From an uncultured Pelagibacteraceae bacterium (GTDB lineage Bacteria > Pseudomonadota > Alphaproteobacteria > Pelagibacterales > Pelagibacteraceae), in the NCBI GenBank assembly GCA_902540235.1, contig CACBLI010000001.1, forward strand, positions 103,491 through 167,490: a stretch of DNA of 64,000 bases. Direction: 5' to 3'. A program made the position numbers and the translations under genes. Positions 42,530 to 50,927 of this stretch are shown here, one piece after another; position 1 is the first letter of the stretch, and the number at the start of each line of letters is the position of its first letter. Under the pieces are notes generated by a model that ran no database searches, was not told where the DNA came from, and was given only the letters and a program-made list of their open reading frames with translations.

Positions 42530-43896
42530 CAAAAAATTTAAATGTCATTGCAGCTTACAGTATTATGATGGGATTAATTATCCTTGTTGGTATATTCCAG
42601 TCTTGGAATATTGCTCTATCTATCTTTAATCTTTGTCTGATATCAGCTGTTATGACAATGGGCGCTAATATTCAATGGGGTTATGCTGGTTTAATTAACT
42701 TTGGAATAATGGGTTTCACAGCTTTAGGTGGTTTAGCGGCAGTTTTAATTTCTGTTAACCCAGTTCAAGAGGCATGGAGTGCAGGGGGTACTAACATTCT
42801 ATTAAGTCTATTTCTCATTATTGGAATTGTTTTAGCTGTTAGATTTGTTCTCAAAAAATATCAAAAAACTAAAATTAGAAATTATGTTATCGCTGCAATA
42901 ATTATTTCAGGAATTATTATTATACGATTGGTTTCTGAGCCTGGTATTGAAGCAATTGAGGAAGTAAATCCAGCAAGAACTGGATTTTTAGGTGGGTTAG
43001 GCCTTCCAATAATTTTTTCTTGGATTGTAGGCGCTTTCTTTGCAGGGGGACTAGCTTTTGTCATAGGAAAAGTAGCATTGGGCTTAAGAGCTGATTATTT
43101 AGCAATCGCGACATTATTGATATCAGAAATAGTGATAGCAATTATCAAACATGAAGATTGGCTTACAAGAGGTGTAAAGAATGTAATTGGTTTAAAACGA
43201 CCCGCACCTTATGAGGTAAACTTACAACAAACAGATTGGTTCATAAATTTAGTTGAAAAATTTAATTCAGGAAAATTAGCTTTGATTTCTGATATTACTG
43301 AAAGACAAGCAGCTCTTAATCAATTTGTAATTGAAGGATCATCAATATTTGTAAAACTTTGTTATTCAGGATTATTTTTAGTTGTTGTCATTATTCTTTT
43401 AATCTTAACTCAAAAAGCTCTTTACTCTCCTTGGGGTAGAATGATGAGAGCTATCAGAGATAATGAGGAAGCTGCTAACGCTATGGGAAAAAATGTAGTC
43501 AAACAACATTTGTTAATTTTTGTTTTAGGTTCAGCAATAGTTGGAATTGCAGGAGCTATGCTTGTAACGCAAGATGGATTATTTACACCAGGAAGCTACA
43601 GACCTTTAAGATACACTTTTTTAATTTGGGTAATGGTTATTGTTGGTGGGAGTGGGAATAATTTTGGTGCAATTCTTGGAGGTTTTGTAGTTTGGTTCTT
43701 GTGGATTGAAGCTGCACCAATAGGATTGTATTTGGTCAATCTAACAACAGCAGGTTTAGATGATACACATTTTTTAAAGGTGCATTTAATTGAGAGCGTT
43801 CCTTATTTTAGATTTTTAATGATGGGAATAGGTTTATTGCTGATAATGAGGTACAGACCAAAGGGTATACTTCCTGAAAAAATAGAAATAAAATAA
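42526..43896 (+). CDS. livM: HAAT-type ABC permease, second system (LivM-like)
   Basis: A 456-residue membrane protein, about 100 residues longer than the LivM of the first system. MTMGANIQWGYAGLINFGIM is the N-terminal signature, RADYLAIATLLISEIVIAII and MMRAIRDNEEAANAMGKNVV mark the coupling region, and VMVIVGGSGNNFGAILGGFV the end. The extra length is an additional pair of helices near 90-125 and a periplasmic stretch around 215-275. It completes the LivGFHM set. The matching binding protein is encoded convergently downstream. Confidence 0.92.
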   Translation: MTKNLNVIAAYSIMMGLIILVGIFQSWNIALSIFNLCLISAVMTMGANIQWGYAGLINFGIMGFTALGGLAAVLISVNPVQEAWSAGGTNILLSLFLIIGIVLAVRFVLKKYQKTKIRNYVIAAIIISGIIIIRLVSEPGIEAIEEVNPARTGFLGGLGLPIIFSWIVGAFFAGGLAFVIGKVALGLRADYLAIATLLISEIVIAIIKHEDWLTRGVKNVIGLKRPAPYEVNLQQTDWFINLVEKFNSGKLALISDITERQAALNQFVIEGSSIFVKLCYSGLFLVVVIILLILTQKALYSPWGRMMRAIRDNEEAANAMGKNVVKQHLLIFVLGSAIVGIAGAMLVTQDGLFTPGSYRPLRYTFLIWVMVIVGGSGNNFGAILGGFVVWFLWIEAAPIGLYLVNLTTAGLDDTHFLKVHLIESVPYFRFLMMGIGLLLIMRYRPKGILPEKIEIK

Positions 43897-43900
43897 GTTT

Positions 43901-43972
43901 ATGAAATATATTATTACAGGCGCTGCTATTGCTTGGGCTTTATATATGGCTGATAAATATTTATTTTTTTAA
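43901..43972 (+). CDS. Possible 23-residue membrane peptide
   Basis: An ATG 4 bases after the livM stop opens a 23-codon frame (MKYIITGAAIAWALYMADKY plus LFF) ending in TAA just before the terminator. The peptide is a single hydrophobic helix with one lysine at each end, a layout common to small membrane proteins attached to transporters. It could be a true accessory peptide or chance. Confidence 0.4.
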   Translation: MKYIITGAAIAWALYMADKYLFF

Positions 43973-44001
43973 AAAAAACCCCCAACAAATTAATGTTGGG
44001 G
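43972..44001 (-). terminator. Terminator between convergent livM-2 and the second binding-protein gene
   Basis: CCCCAACA (43980-43987) and TGTTGGGG (43994-44001) form an 8-pair stem with a 6-base loop. A run of As on the left gives a U-run on the minus strand, so it mainly ends the binding-protein transcript coming from the right; it can also act weakly on the plus strand. Confidence 0.85.
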
Positions 44002-44020
44002 ATTTAAATTTTAAGATAAA

Positions 44021-45202
44021 TTATCTTTGCTTTTTAGTTTTGAATTTTCCACCTTTAACTTCTTGTTCTAAGAAAGAACCTTCAGCTTCACCGACGCCAG
44101 TAAAAGTTACTCCAGTTGCACCTTCATAGTCAACTTTTTTACCTTTAGCTAATAAATCTAAACCTTTTTTGAGCTCTCCTGGGTAAATTTTTGTTCCAGG
44201 TCCATTAGCAACATCCATCACATTTTTTGCAATTGAAGCTCTATCAGCAGATCCACCTGCTTGCATTGCTAAAACAATCAAAGCAGCTGCATCGTAAGAC
44301 TCACCAGTGTAAGGACCAGAGCTATCAATTCCAGCAGCCTTTGCTACTCCAGCAAAAACCCCTGAACCTTTTCCTGTTGATCCTGGCATTGAACCAAAAG
44401 ATTTTTTAAGATCTTTTCCAAATGCATCTACTAGTGATTGACCAATCATTCCATCTGACAAAACAAAAGTATCAAAAGCACCCGAGTCTAAAGACGCTTG
44501 AATTATTCCTTTTCCTCCTTGGTCAAGGTAACCAATGACTGCTACTGCATCACCTCCAGCAGAAGCTAGAGTTGCAACTTCAGAAGAGTAATCCGCTTTT
44601 CCATCTTCGTGTGCATTTACAGTAGTTACTTTAATACCATGAGCCTCAACTGCAGCTTTATAAACATCTGCTAAACCTTTTCCGTAGTCATTATTTGTGT
44701 AAGTAATAGCAACACTTTTTACTTTTCTATCTTTTGTAATGTCAGCTAAAATTTGACCACCTCTAGCGTCAGATGGAGCAGTTCTAAAGAAATATCCTTT
44801 ATCATCTAAAGTAGTTAATCCAGGAGAAGTTGCAGAAGGTGATATCATCACTACACCATTTGGTACAGCAACATTTGAAGCGATTGCTCCAGTAACCCCT
44901 GAACAGTCAGCACCCATGATTGCAGCAACACCTTGAGCAATAACACCCTCAGCTGCTGCTGTTGCTGCTGCTGAGTCAACACAAGTTGAATCTGCTCTTA
45001 CTACTGAAATTTTTTCTCCGCCTAATAACGAGCCTGAGTCTGAAGCTTCTTTAAAAGCAAGTTCAGCTGAAGCTGCCATAGCTGGTGTTAGGGATTCAAT
45101 AGGTCCAGTAAATCCTAAAATGATTCCCATTTTAACTTCTGCTAATGTATTCGTAGTAAAAGTAGAAGCGAATATAAAAGCAGCAATAAATAGTTTTTTC
45201 AT
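44021..45202 (-). CDS. livK: HAAT-type substrate-binding protein, second system (LivK-like)
   Basis: A 393-residue periplasmic binding protein from the ATG at 45202, with AAAGGA just upstream; a TTG further up is rejected. The signal peptide ends at TNTLA, followed by VKMGIILGFTGPIESLTPAM, the family opening. DSTCVDSAAATAAAEGVIAQ and GADCSGVTGAIASNVAVPNG form the ligand cleft; the paired cysteines there probably bridge. It would serve the LivGFHM system encoded convergently on the left. Having its own promoter and terminator allows expression well above that of the membrane parts. Confidence 0.92.
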   Translation of the reverse strand: MKKLFIAAFIFASTFTTNTLAEVKMGIILGFTGPIESLTPAMAASAELAFKEASDSGSLLGGEKISVVRADSTCVDSAAATAAAEGVIAQGVAAIMGADCSGVTGAIASNVAVPNGVVMISPSATSPGLTTLDDKGYFFRTAPSDARGGQILADITKDRKVKSVAITYTNNDYGKGLADVYKAAVEAHGIKVTTVNAHEDGKADYSSEVATLASAGGDAVAVIGYLDQGGKGIIQASLDSGAFDTFVLSDGMIGQSLVDAFGKDLKKSFGSMPGSTGKGSGVFAGVAKAAGIDSSGPYTGESYDAAALIVLAMQAGGSADRASIAKNVMDVANGPGTKIYPGELKKGLDLLAKGKKVDYEGATGVTFTGVGEAEGSFLEQEVKGGKFKTKKQR

Positions 45203-45279
45203 TATTATCCTTTTATTTGTTAACAATTTGTATAAAGCTAAATTAAATCTTATTTAAATAAATTTTCAATAACCAATTT

Positions 45280-45294
45280 TGTATATTTTATACA
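45280..45294. promoter_or_regulatory. Palindrome in the livK-2 / eutA divergent promoter region
   Basis: TGTATA-TTT-TATACA is a perfect 6-base dyad with a 3-base centre, lying in the 122-base gap between two divergent genes, 78 bases from one start and 31 from the other. That position suits an operator serving one or both promoters. The owner protein is unknown. Confidence 0.45.
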
Positions 45295-45324
45295 GAAATT
45301 AATGTTAGATTAACAAAACATTAA

Positions 45325-46068
45325 ATGAAATTAACTAAAATTAAACCTCAATTTTTAAAAAAACATAACCCAAGAATAGGCTTAATCACTTTATCAAGTG
45401 ATTTTAGAATTGAAAAAGATTTTAATGATGTGATCCATGGAAAGAAAATTGATTTATTTTCTAACAGAATCCAATCTTACAACCCCTTAACTAATGAAAA
45501 TTTAAAAAAAATGGCAGAAAATATTACCAAAGTTACAAATGATATTTTGCCAGATCAAAAACTAGATTGTGTTGCCTACGGATGTACTTCAGGGACAATT
45601 GCTTCAGGATATGACTCAATTTTTGAAAAAATCAATATTGCTAAACCAAATACTAAAGTAACAACCCCTATAACCTCTGCTATCAAAGCAATTAAAGCTC
45701 TTAAGATAAATAAGCTCTCAATTTTTACACCCTATACAAATGAAATAAATCAATCTCTTATTAATTATTTTAAAAAAGAAAATATAGAAGCAGACGAATT
45801 ATTTTATTTTGATATAGAGTCAGATTTAGACATTGGCAAAGTAGATCCAGACTATTTATTTGAAGTTCTGACTAAAATAAATTTATCAAAAGATAAAGCA
45901 TTATTTGTTTCATGCACAGCACTTCCAGTTTTATCGATAATTAAAGATTTAGAAAATAAATTAGGAAAAATTATTTTATCTAGTAATCAAACCTTAATTT
46001 GGGATACTTTAAAACAAATTGAATATAAAAATAAAATTGATGGGTTTGGTGAACTATTTAATTATTAA
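45325..46068 (+). CDS. eutA: EutA-like Asp/Glu racemase-superfamily protein
   Basis: A 247-residue protein of the Asp/Glu racemase, maleate isomerase and arylmalonate decarboxylase superfamily. The two catalytic-cysteine loops are visible: VAYGCTSGTIASG (about residues 75-87) and FVSCTALPVLSIIKDLE (about 193-209). Among relatives, EutA of ectoine-utilisation operons fits best because the next gene, 2 bases away, is an ectoine hydrolase homologue. Its exact reaction in ectoine breakdown is not settled. Maleate isomerase is the main alternative reading. Confidence 0.75.
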   Translation: MKLTKIKPQFLKKHNPRIGLITLSSDFRIEKDFNDVIHGKKIDLFSNRIQSYNPLTNENLKKMAENITKVTNDILPDQKLDCVAYGCTSGTIASGYDSIFEKINIAKPNTKVTTPITSAIKAIKALKINKLSIFTPYTNEINQSLINYFKKENIEADELFYFDIESDLDIGKVDPDYLFEVLTKINLSKDKALFVSCTALPVLSIIKDLENKLGKIILSSNQTLIWDTLKQIEYKNKIDGFGELFNY

Positions 46069-46070
46069 TT

Positions 46071-47240
46071 ATGCATTTCGCTGAAAAGGAATATAAACAA
46101 AGACTTTTAAAAGTCCAAAAAATGATGCTGGATCAGGGCATAGAACTTCTTATTTCCCATGACACAAATAATATAAATTACTTAACAGGCTACGATGCGT
46201 GGTCTTTTTACTACGCACAGTGTGCAATAGTTCATATAAATGCTGATCAGCCTGTATGTTTCGTCCGAGATCAAGATGCGGGTGGTGCTTATCTCAAAAC
46301 CTATTTAAAAAAAGAAAATATTATTGTTTATGATGAAGAATATATCCATACTTGGCCAAAGCATCCATATGATTATTTAGTAAAAATTATTAAAGATAAA
46401 AAATGGGATAAATTATCAATAGGTTTAGAAATGGATGCACATTATTTTACAGCATTTTGTTATGAAAAAATTAAACAAGGATTGCCAAATGCAAAAATAA
46501 AGGACTCAGAAAGATTAGTTAATTGGGCAAGACTAATTAAGTCAGACAATGAAATAAAATTTATGAAATGTGCCGCTAAAATTTCTGAGATCGGAATGAA
46601 AACAGCATACAATGTAATCAAACCTGGGGTAAGACAATGCGATGCTGTGGGTGAAATTCAAAAAGCTCTTTTCTTTGGTACCTCAGAATATGGTGGCGAA
46701 TATTCAAGTATTGCAACATTATTACCCACTGGAAAAGGAACCTCTGCCTCTCATTTAACTGCCACTGAAGAAAAATTTGTAAATGGTGAAGCAACAATTA
46801 TTGAACTTTCTGGAGTATACAAAAGATATCACGCACCAATGGCAAGAACTGTTTTGTTAGGTAAGCCTGATCAAATAAAAATTGATACTATGAAAAAAAC
46901 TATAGAGGCACTTAATGCAGGTATAAATGCCACTAAGCCAGGGAATACAGCTAATGATGTGGCCCAAGCTTTTTGGAAAGTATTAGATAAATATGGAATA
47001 GAAAAAAGATCAAGGACTGGATATTCAATAGGTATTGGTTATCCGCCAGATTGGGGGGAGCATACATTAAATATTTATAAAGGAGATATGACTGTTTTAA
47101 AACCAAATGTTTGTTTTCATATGATTGCAGTTATGCAATTTGACGACTGGGGAGTTGAAGCTTCAGAAGCAATAAGAGTTACTGACAAAGGAGCAGAATT
47201 ATTTTGCAATATGTCAAAAGAACTTCACGTCAAAAGCTAA
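46071..47240 (+). CDS. doeA: Ectoine hydrolase-like (DoeA/EutD) M24-fold enzyme
   Basis: A 389-residue protein of the creatinase/aminopeptidase P (M24) fold. The N-terminal domain (residues 1-165) carries HDTNNINYLTGYDAWSFYYA; the pita-bread domain holds IIELSGVYKRYHAPMARTV and the stretch RTGYSIGIGYPPDWGEHTLN, which is characteristic of DoeA. DoeA opens the ectoine ring to give N-acetyl-diaminobutyrate. Classical five-ligand metal residues of M24 peptidases are only partly kept, as in creatinase-type hydrolases. Coupling with eutA supports an ectoine role; neither DoeB nor ectoine-specific EhuABCD genes are in the window. Confidence 0.82.
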   Translation: MHFAEKEYKQRLLKVQKMMLDQGIELLISHDTNNINYLTGYDAWSFYYAQCAIVHINADQPVCFVRDQDAGGAYLKTYLKKENIIVYDEEYIHTWPKHPYDYLVKIIKDKKWDKLSIGLEMDAHYFTAFCYEKIKQGLPNAKIKDSERLVNWARLIKSDNEIKFMKCAAKISEIGMKTAYNVIKPGVRQCDAVGEIQKALFFGTSEYGGEYSSIATLLPTGKGTSASHLTATEEKFVNGEATIIELSGVYKRYHAPMARTVLLGKPDQIKIDTMKKTIEALNAGINATKPGNTANDVAQAFWKVLDKYGIEKRSRTGYSIGIGYPPDWGEHTLNIYKGDMTVLKPNVCFHMIAVMQFDDWGVEASEAIRVTDKGAELFCNMSKELHVKS

Positions 47241-47291
47241 TTATTTAAGGTTGATATTTATAGTCACAAATGTTTTATAGTTATTTAATTT

Positions 47292-48377
47292 ATGTCAGTT
47301 AATAAAGAATTTGTTAAGTTCGATAAAGTAGATAAGAGTTACGATGGTAAAGTTTTAGTTGTCAAAGATCTACAATTAGACATCGCTGAAGGTGAGTTTA
47401 TTACAATGTTAGGTCCCTCAGGATCAGGTAAAACTACATGTTTAATGATGTTAGCTGGCTTTGAAACTCCAACTAATGGAGAAATATATTTAGATGGAAA
47501 TGCTATTTCTAGTATTCCACCACACAAAAGAGGTATAGGGATGGTTTTTCAGAACTATGCATTATTTCCACACATGACTGTTTATGAAAATTTAGCTTTT
47601 CCTCTTAGAGTAAGAAAAATTCCAAAAGATGAAGCAGATAAAAAAATTGATAAAGCTCTATCGATGGTATCTTTACAAGGATTTGCTCAAAGAATGCCTG
47701 GACAATTGTCAGGTGGACAACAACAAAGAGTAGCTGTAGCAAGATCATTAGTTTTTGATCCACAACTTGTTTTAATGGACGAACCACTTGGAGCTTTAGA
47801 TAAAAATTTGAGAGAAAGCATGCAATATGAAATTAAACATATTCATGAAAGCATTGGAGTGACCGTTGTTTATGTAACACATGATCAAAGCGAAGCATTA
47901 ACTATGTCAAACCGAATTGCAGTTTTTAATGATGGAAAAGTTCAACAACTTTCTAGTCCTGATGAATTATATGAAAAACCAGTAAATTCTTTTGTTGCAG
48001 AGTTTATTGGAGAGAATAATACTTTCGCGGGTGAAGTCTCTGATATTTCTGGTGGAAAATGCAAAGTCAAGTTAGCTAACGCAGATATATTAGCAAATCC
48101 TATATCAGTTAAAGGCAAAGGAGAAAGAACAACAGTCTCAATTAGACCTGAGAGAGCATTAATTAATCCAACTGATAAAATGGATAATATTCATAAAGGA
48201 AAAATCGAAGAAGTTATTTATCACGGAGATCACACGAGAGTAAGAATTAATTTATTAGGAAATTCTGAATTTATTTTAAAGGTTCCCAACAGTTCTTCCA
48301 ACTTAGATATTAAGTTAGGAAATGAAATTAAGATAGGTTGGAACAGTGATGACGCTAGAGCCTTAGATCCAAAATAA
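47292..48377 (+). CDS. potA: Polyamine-type ABC transporter ATPase (PotA-like)
   Basis: A 361-residue ATPase. Walker A GPSGSGKTT is at 41-49, Q-loop VFQNYALFPHMTVYENLAFP, signature LSGGQQQRVAVAR, Walker B LVLMDEPLGALDKN, H-loop VTHDQSEALTM. A C-terminal TOBE-type domain (about 285-355, TTVSIRPERALI) completes the PotA/MalK-like design. It energises a Pot-type importer together with the three genes that follow. An own promoter starts again between potA and the binding-protein gene. Confidence 0.92.
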   Translation: MSVNKEFVKFDKVDKSYDGKVLVVKDLQLDIAEGEFITMLGPSGSGKTTCLMMLAGFETPTNGEIYLDGNAISSIPPHKRGIGMVFQNYALFPHMTVYENLAFPLRVRKIPKDEADKKIDKALSMVSLQGFAQRMPGQLSGGQQQRVAVARSLVFDPQLVLMDEPLGALDKNLRESMQYEIKHIHESIGVTVVYVTHDQSEALTMSNRIAVFNDGKVQQLSSPDELYEKPVNSFVAEFIGENNTFAGEVSDISGGKCKVKLANADILANPISVKGKGERTTVSIRPERALINPTDKMDNIHKGKIEEVIYHGDHTRVRINLLGNSEFILKVPNSSSNLDIKLGNEIKIGWNSDDARALDPK

Positions 48378-48417
48378 ACACTCTATATACCTTCATTTAG
48401 CAAGTAAAAATGGGCTG

Positions 48418-48446
48418 TTGACTCTCATTATCGATCTTGTTGTAAT
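48418..48446 (+). promoter_or_regulatory. Strong sigma-70-type promoter of the Pot-type binding protein gene
   Basis: TTGACT (48418-48423), a 17-base spacer and TGTAAT (48441-48446) are near-consensus. The gene has an excellent GGAGG ribosome site at about 48473, unusual in this AT-rich window, and so should be highly expressed. Confidence 0.7.
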
Positions 48447-48481
48447 CTACTTTTATAAAAAAACGTTTAAACGGAGGAAAA

Positions 48482-49597
48482 ATGAAAAAAATTAGTAAAT
48501 TATTACTAGCCCTTTCTTTTGTATTTTCTTTAACTACTTCAGCGTTCGCAGTAACTGTAGCGTCTTGGGGTGGAGCTTATACTGAAAGTCAAAAATTAGG
48601 TTATGGTGATCCTACTGCTAAAAAACTAGGTATTCCGATCAATTGGGTCGACTACTCAGGTGGATTATCAGAAATTAAGGCACAGAAAGAAGCTGGCAAA
48701 ATTACGTGGGATATAATGGACGTATTTGCAATGGATACTATCAATGGCTGTGATGAAGGATTATTTGTTAAATTTGATTTTGATAAAGACTTCCCACCAG
48801 CACCAGATGGAACTCCAGCAAGTAAAGATTTCTTTACTGGAATGCCAAGTGAATGTGCTGTAGGAAATATTTTATATTCTTGGAACTATGCTTATAACTC
48901 AGACAATGTTAAAGGCACTCCAAAAACTATCAAAGATTTCTTTAACACTAAAAAATTCCCTGGAAAAAGAGCTATCTACAAAGGCGCTCTAACAAACTTA
49001 GAGATTGCTTTAGCTGCAGATGGTATCAAACCAGGTAAAGGTGGAGCAAAAATCTATAAGGCTTTAAACACTGACAAAGGTGTTCAAAGAGCTATGGATA
49101 AGATCAAAAAACTTTGCACAGACCCACAGGGTGGATGTGTATTTTGGTCTGCAGGTGCTCAACCACCAGAATTGCTAATGAGCGGTGAAGTTGTTATGGC
49201 AACTGGCTGGAATGGTAGATTCTTTAATGCTGCAGTTGGAGAAGGTGCTCCAATCGTTCAAGTTTGGGATGCACAAGGTCTTGACTATGAATATTTTGTA
49301 TTAGTTAAAGGTTCACCAAATGAAGCTGATGCTAAAAAAGCTTTAGCAGAGATGACAAGTACAGAAGGTTTAGCTGGAAGTGCGAAATATATCGCATACG
49401 CGCCTTGGAGAAAATCATCAATCGCAGTAATGGAAAAAGGAGAGCCATGGTACAAAGATGGTAAGACAAACATGGTACCTAATATGCCAACTGCGCCAGC
49501 GAATACTAAAAATTACTTCTTAGTAGATCCACTTTACTGGGCTGATAATGGAACAGAACTTGGTGAAAAATGGGAAGCAATGAAAGCAGGATTTTAA
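48482..49597 (+). CDS. potD: Polyamine-type substrate-binding protein (PotD-like)
   Basis: A 371-residue periplasmic binding protein of type II fold (signal peptide SFVFSLTTSAFA). VASWGGAYTESQKLGYGDPT is the typical family start, with ITWDIMDVFAMDTINGCDEG and MPSECAVGNILYSWNYAYNS further in, and a conserved cysteine pair C214/C222. It binds putrescine, spermidine or another small amine or opine. It has its own promoter, strong Shine-Dalgarno sequence and terminator, as expected for an abundant binding protein. The ectoine genes next door leave open an ectoine-related ligand. Confidence 0.88.
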   Translation: MKKISKLLLALSFVFSLTTSAFAVTVASWGGAYTESQKLGYGDPTAKKLGIPINWVDYSGGLSEIKAQKEAGKITWDIMDVFAMDTINGCDEGLFVKFDFDKDFPPAPDGTPASKDFFTGMPSECAVGNILYSWNYAYNSDNVKGTPKTIKDFFNTKKFPGKRAIYKGALTNLEIALAADGIKPGKGGAKIYKALNTDKGVQRAMDKIKKLCTDPQGGCVFWSAGAQPPELLMSGEVVMATGWNGRFFNAAVGEGAPIVQVWDAQGLDYEYFVLVKGSPNEADAKKALAEMTSTEGLAGSAKYIAYAPWRKSSIAVMEKGEPWYKDGKTNMVPNMPTAPANTKNYFLVDPLYWADNGTELGEKWEAMKAGF

Positions 49598-49637
49598 TTT
49601 TAAGTTTTAAAGATTAAAATTTTATATTATATTAAAA

Positions 49638-49664
49638 GGGCGGTTATTATTAACCGCCCTTTTT
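49638..49664 (+). terminator. Intrinsic terminator after the Pot-type binding-protein gene
   Basis: GGGCGGTTA (49638-49646), loop TTAT, TAACCGCCC (49651-49659) and a five-T run form a strong 9-pair terminator, extended by flanking A-T pairs. It ends 4 bases before the permease start codon. Confidence 0.94.
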
Positions 49665-49668
49665 ATTT

Positions 49669-50922
49669 ATGAGCTCAGAAACAAAACAAATTTTAACAAC
49701 TGATGGAATTCCTTTAGAGGTAAGTCTTAAAAAAGCAGAAAAGAAAAATAAGATTAAAGCTTTTTTACTTGTTGCTCCATTATTGTTGTTCATAATCATT
49801 ACGTATGTATTTCCAATAGGAGATATGCTTATGAGAAGTGTTGATGATAAAATGGTCACAGAAATGCTTCCTAAAACTTTTAAGTCAATGGAAAAATGGG
49901 ATGGAGAAGACCTTCCACCTGAAGAGGTATTTGAGGCTTTTTATTTTGATTTCCAAAAATTAATTGAAGAGGAAAGAGAAGGAAAATTATCAACCCAACT
50001 TAATTATACAAAAAATGGATTTAAAAGTATTATCAAAAAATTAAGACGAAAGTCTAAATCTTTTGAGGAAGGAAATTACAAAGAGCAAATCATGTCTGTT
50101 CATCGAAGATGGGCTGATGTTGAATATTGGAGAGCAATTAAAAGAAGAGCACCTGCATATACGTATCAAAAATATTTAAAAGGAGTTGATATGTATGAAA
50201 ATGAAAAGGGAGAGATAATTAATGTACCTGAGGATAGAAGAGTTCACAGAATTTTATGGCTAAGAACTTTAGAAATTGCTTTTTTTGTTACTGTGTTTTG
50301 TTTCTTGATGGCTTACCCAATAGCACATTTACTTGCAACATTGCCAATGAAGTACAGTAATTTATTGATGATTTGTGTCTTACTTCCTTTTTGGACCTCC
50401 TTACTTGTAAGAACAGCCAGTTGGATGATCCTTTTACAACAGCAAGGTATAGTCAATGATTTCTTTGTCATGATTGGACTAGTAAGCGATGATAACAGAC
50501 TAGAAATGATGTTTAATAAAACTGGTAGTTACGTTGCAATGACCCAAATATTACTGCCTTTTATGGTTCTTCCACTTTACAGTGTGATGAAAACAATCTC
50601 CCCAAGTTTAATGAGAGCTGGTAAGTCATTAGGCGGAACCCCTTTTGTAGCTTTTTGGAAGGTCTATTTTCCTTTAACAATCCCAGGTATCGGAGCTGGA
50701 TGTTTATTAGTTTTCATTTTAGCAATAGGTTATTACATTACTCCTGCTTTAGTTGGCGGAGCCTCAGGAACATTGATAAGTAACCAGATAGCATTTCATA
50801 TGAAAAGTACTCTCGATTGGAGCTTTGCTTCAGCAATGGGACTAATGTTGCTAAGTGGAGTATTAGTCATTTACTGGCTGTACAATAAATTAGTTGGAAT
50901 AGATAATATTAAATTAGGATAA
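49669..50922 (+). CDS. potB: Polyamine-type ABC permease with long insert (PotB-like)
   Basis: A 417-residue membrane protein, about 130 residues longer than E. coli PotB. After the first helix (about 27-46, FLLVAPLLLFIIITYVFPIG) comes a charged stretch of about 140 residues (49-190), rich in Lys, Glu and Arg, before the remaining helices. The coupling (EAA) loop is MRAGKSLGGTPFVAFWKVYF (about 313-332). This layout is known in alphaproteobacterial PotB-type permeases, where the insert is periplasmic. It starts 4 bases after a terminator stem, so it depends on read-through from the binding-protein gene or on its own weak initiation. Confidence 0.88.
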   Translation: MSSETKQILTTDGIPLEVSLKKAEKKNKIKAFLLVAPLLLFIIITYVFPIGDMLMRSVDDKMVTEMLPKTFKSMEKWDGEDLPPEEVFEAFYFDFQKLIEEEREGKLSTQLNYTKNGFKSIIKKLRRKSKSFEEGNYKEQIMSVHRRWADVEYWRAIKRRAPAYTYQKYLKGVDMYENEKGEIINVPEDRRVHRILWLRTLEIAFFVTVFCFLMAYPIAHLLATLPMKYSNLLMICVLLPFWTSLLVRTASWMILLQQQGIVNDFFVMIGLVSDDNRLEMMFNKTGSYVAMTQILLPFMVLPLYSVMKTISPSLMRAGKSLGGTPFVAFWKVYFPLTIPGIGAGCLLVFILAIGYYITPALVGGASGTLISNQIAFHMKSTLDWSFASAMGLMLLSGVLVIYWLYNKLVGIDNIKLG

Positions 50923-50927
50923 ATAAA

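Noticed and set aside
39201..44001. Shared CCCCAACA/TGTTGGGG stems as a repeat family or mobile element ends
   Set aside because: Both have the position and U-runs of ordinary intrinsic terminators; the shared stem sequence is short and may be chance or preferred terminator sequence.
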